Program-made: the position numbers and the translations under genes
In this document: positions 4,363 through 5,191 of the stretch, one piece after another
Layout of the letters: every line of letters starts with the position of its first letter
How positions within the stretch are numbered: the stretch's first letter is position 1
Assembly (NCBI GenBank): GCA_018895315.1
Contig: JAHIOK010000207.1
Coordinates: 1-5,191 of the forward strand
DNA: 5,191 bases
Direction: 5' to 3'
Source of the DNA: Actinomycetota bacterium
GTDB taxonomy: Bacteria > Actinomycetota > Actinomycetes > Actinomycetales > Microbacteriaceae
The notes under the pieces: generated by a model
What the model saw: the letters and a program-made list of their open reading frames with translations, nothing else
Databases searched by the model: none
What the model was told of the DNA's origin: nothing

Positions 4363-5191
4363 ATGATACGGCGGGTAGTCTGGCCCCAGCGATCGGCACC
4401 CGCCGTTGGCTTCCGCCTCCGTCTCGCATCTGCGAGATCCGATCAGGCAGGTGAAACCATCTCCGCTTCTGCTCCCGCATCCACACTCGGTGCTGTTCGA
4501 CAGACCTACGCTCGCAAAGAGAGCTTTCCGCCGATCACTCAGGCGTATACCAAGGTGTCGCAGGTCGTTCGTGAGACCGGTCTCCTCGACCGCACGCCGT
4601 GGTTCTACATCACCGTCGGTTCGGTCCTCGCCCTCGCTTTCGGCGGAGCGATCACCGGTTTCATCCTGCTCGGCGACAGCTGGTTCCAGCTGCTCATCGC
4701 TGCGGCTCTCGGCATCCTGTTCACGCAGGTCGCCTTCCTCTCGCACGAGGCCGCGCACCGCACGATCTTGAAGTCGGGGCGTGCGAACGATCGCCTGGCT
4801 CTGATCCTCGGCAACGGCATCGTCGGTATGAGTCGCGACTGGTGGGGTTCGAAGCACACGCGCCACCACGCCAACCCCAACCGGGTGAGCAAAGATCCCG
4901 ACATCGAGGTCGACACGATCCGCTTCCTCGAAGTGGATGCCGCGAAGGTGCACGGCCCGATGGGGTTCATCACCCGCCGCCAGGGCTGGTTGTTCTTCCC
5001 GTTGCTGACGCTCGAAGGCGTCAACCTCCACTTCATCGCTTTCCAGCACCTCCTCAACTTCCGTCAGGAGGTCAAGGGCCGCTGGCGCGAACTCATCCTG
5101 ATCGTGGCCCGCTTCGCGATCGTCTATACCCCGATCTTCATGTTCCTGCCGCTCGGCATGGCTTTCGCCTTCATCGTCGTGCAGCTCGCCG
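4363..5191 (+). CDS. Membrane fatty acid desaturase, 3'-truncated by the window edge
   Basis: The frame runs open off the right edge (276 residues if read from the ATG at 4363). It inserts double bonds into acyl chains of lipids or acyl-CoA, using a di-iron centre held by histidine boxes. Box 1 is HEAAH (residues 128-132, bases 4744-4758) and box 2 is HTRHH (165-169, bases 4855-4869); box 3 would lie past the window. Hydrophobic segments span about 80-102 and 105-125, with more after residue 205 and at the edge. The sequences KHTRHHANPN, KDPDIEVDT and LEGVNLHFIAFQHL are typical of DesA3-like and acyl-lipid desaturases (PF00487). The start is uncertain. The only standard in-frame starts near the N-terminus are ATG 4363, followed by about 32 residues with rare codons (ATA, AGA, CGA, GTA) and no ribosome-binding site, and GTG 4555, which cuts into the conserved part. 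The best ribosome-binding site, AGGTGA (4449-4454), points to an ATC at 4459. Divergent from the helicase. Confidence 0.9.
   Translation, partial: MIRRVVWPQRSAPAVGFRLRLASARSDQAGETISASAPASTLGAVRQTYARKESFPPITQAYTKVSQVVRETGLLDRTPWFYITVGSVLALAFGGAITGFILLGDSWFQLLIAAALGILFTQVAFLSHEAAHRTILKSGRANDRLALILGNGIVGMSRDWWGSKHTRHHANPNRVSKDPDIEVDTIRFLEVDAAKVHGPMGFITRRQGWLFFPLLTLEGVNLHFIAFQHLLNFRQEVKGRWRELILIVARFAIVYTPIFMFLPLGMAFAFIVVQLA
4376..4381 (+). promoter_or_regulatory. Putative -10 element of the desaturase promoter
   Basis: TAGTCT in the context GGGTAGTCTGG fits the TAnnnT pattern of actinobacterial promoters. Transcription would start near 4388, downstream of the ATG at 4363 and about 70 bases before the ATC at 4459. 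No convincing -35 is seen. Confidence 0.3.
4422..4437. promoter_or_regulatory. 16-bp inverted repeat in the desaturase leader
   Basis: TCTCGCA (4422-4428) and TGCGAGA (4431-4437) are exact reverse complements separated by two bases. It lies just before the AGGTGA ribosome-binding site. The tiny spacer disfavours an RNA hairpin with all seven pairs and suggests a DNA-binding operator, for example of a TetR-type lipid regulator, but no regulator is visible. Confidence 0.35.
4449..4454 (+). promoter_or_regulatory. Shine-Dalgarno-like AGGTGA pointing to an ATC codon at 4459
   Basis: AGGTGA matches six bases of the anti-Shine-Dalgarno sequence and ends four bases before ATC at 4459 in the desaturase frame. 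The codons after it read ISASAPASTLGAVRQTY, a normal-looking desaturase N-terminus. There is no ATG, GTG or TTG in frame at the expected distance. Confidence 0.5.

Noticed and set aside
4105..5049. Upstream extension of the minus-strand helicase frame to a 806-codon protein
   Set aside because: The extension runs antisense to the desaturase, has no conserved domain, and the helicase fold begins naturally at MSTFLDLG.
4605..5057. Minus-strand frame of 150 codons opposite the desaturase
   Set aside because: The opposite strand encodes clear histidine boxes; this frame has no domain and only mirrors it.

Overview
The window is high-GC DNA whose genes are coded with strong G/C preference at third positions. 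The proteins and layout suggest an actinobacterium, most likely Microbacteriaceae (Microbacterium-like). Support is the style of the DEAD-box helicase (HRSGRTARAG motif, Gly/Arg/Ser tail), a DUF4383 membrane protein, a YdeI/DUF1905 protein with a leaderless-looking GTG start, and a membrane fatty acid desaturase. The taxonomic call is inference. No mobile element, CRISPR array, tRNA or rRNA was seen. The region reads as ordinary chromosome with several small stress-type genes.

Layout: (1) 1-496 (+), the C-terminal half of an aldose 1-epimerase-like protein, cut by the window edge. (2) 510-549, a perfect 18-bp hairpin shared as terminator with the converging operon. (3) 560-1539 (-), a two-gene membrane operon: a DUF4383 protein with two internal repeats, then a five-helix protein ending in a Met/His-rich tail. 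(4) 1540-1702, a leader region with a strong terminator hairpin and a nearly perfect 26-bp palindrome. (5) 1703-1900 (-), a 65-residue, highly charged, CsbD/LEA-like protein. (6) 2042-2473 (+), a DUF1905/YdeI-OmdA protein. (7) 2562-2599, a convergent terminator. (8) 2629-4104 (-), a DEAD-box RNA helicase. (9) 4105-4458, a long divergent regulatory region. (10) from 4363 or 4459 to the right edge (+), a fatty acid desaturase.

Functional picture: the middle genes (DUF4383 operon, CsbD/LEA-like protein) look like envelope and stress functions. The helicase and desaturase are divergently transcribed from one roughly 350-bp region. RNA unwinding and membrane-lipid desaturation are both classic cold-adaptation activities, so co-regulation is a reasonable but unproven idea. 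The points most worth a second look are the metal-ligand-like tail of the 560-1105 protein with a palindrome upstream of its operon, the 11-residue periodicity of the 65-residue protein, and the missing standard start codon where the desaturase should begin.
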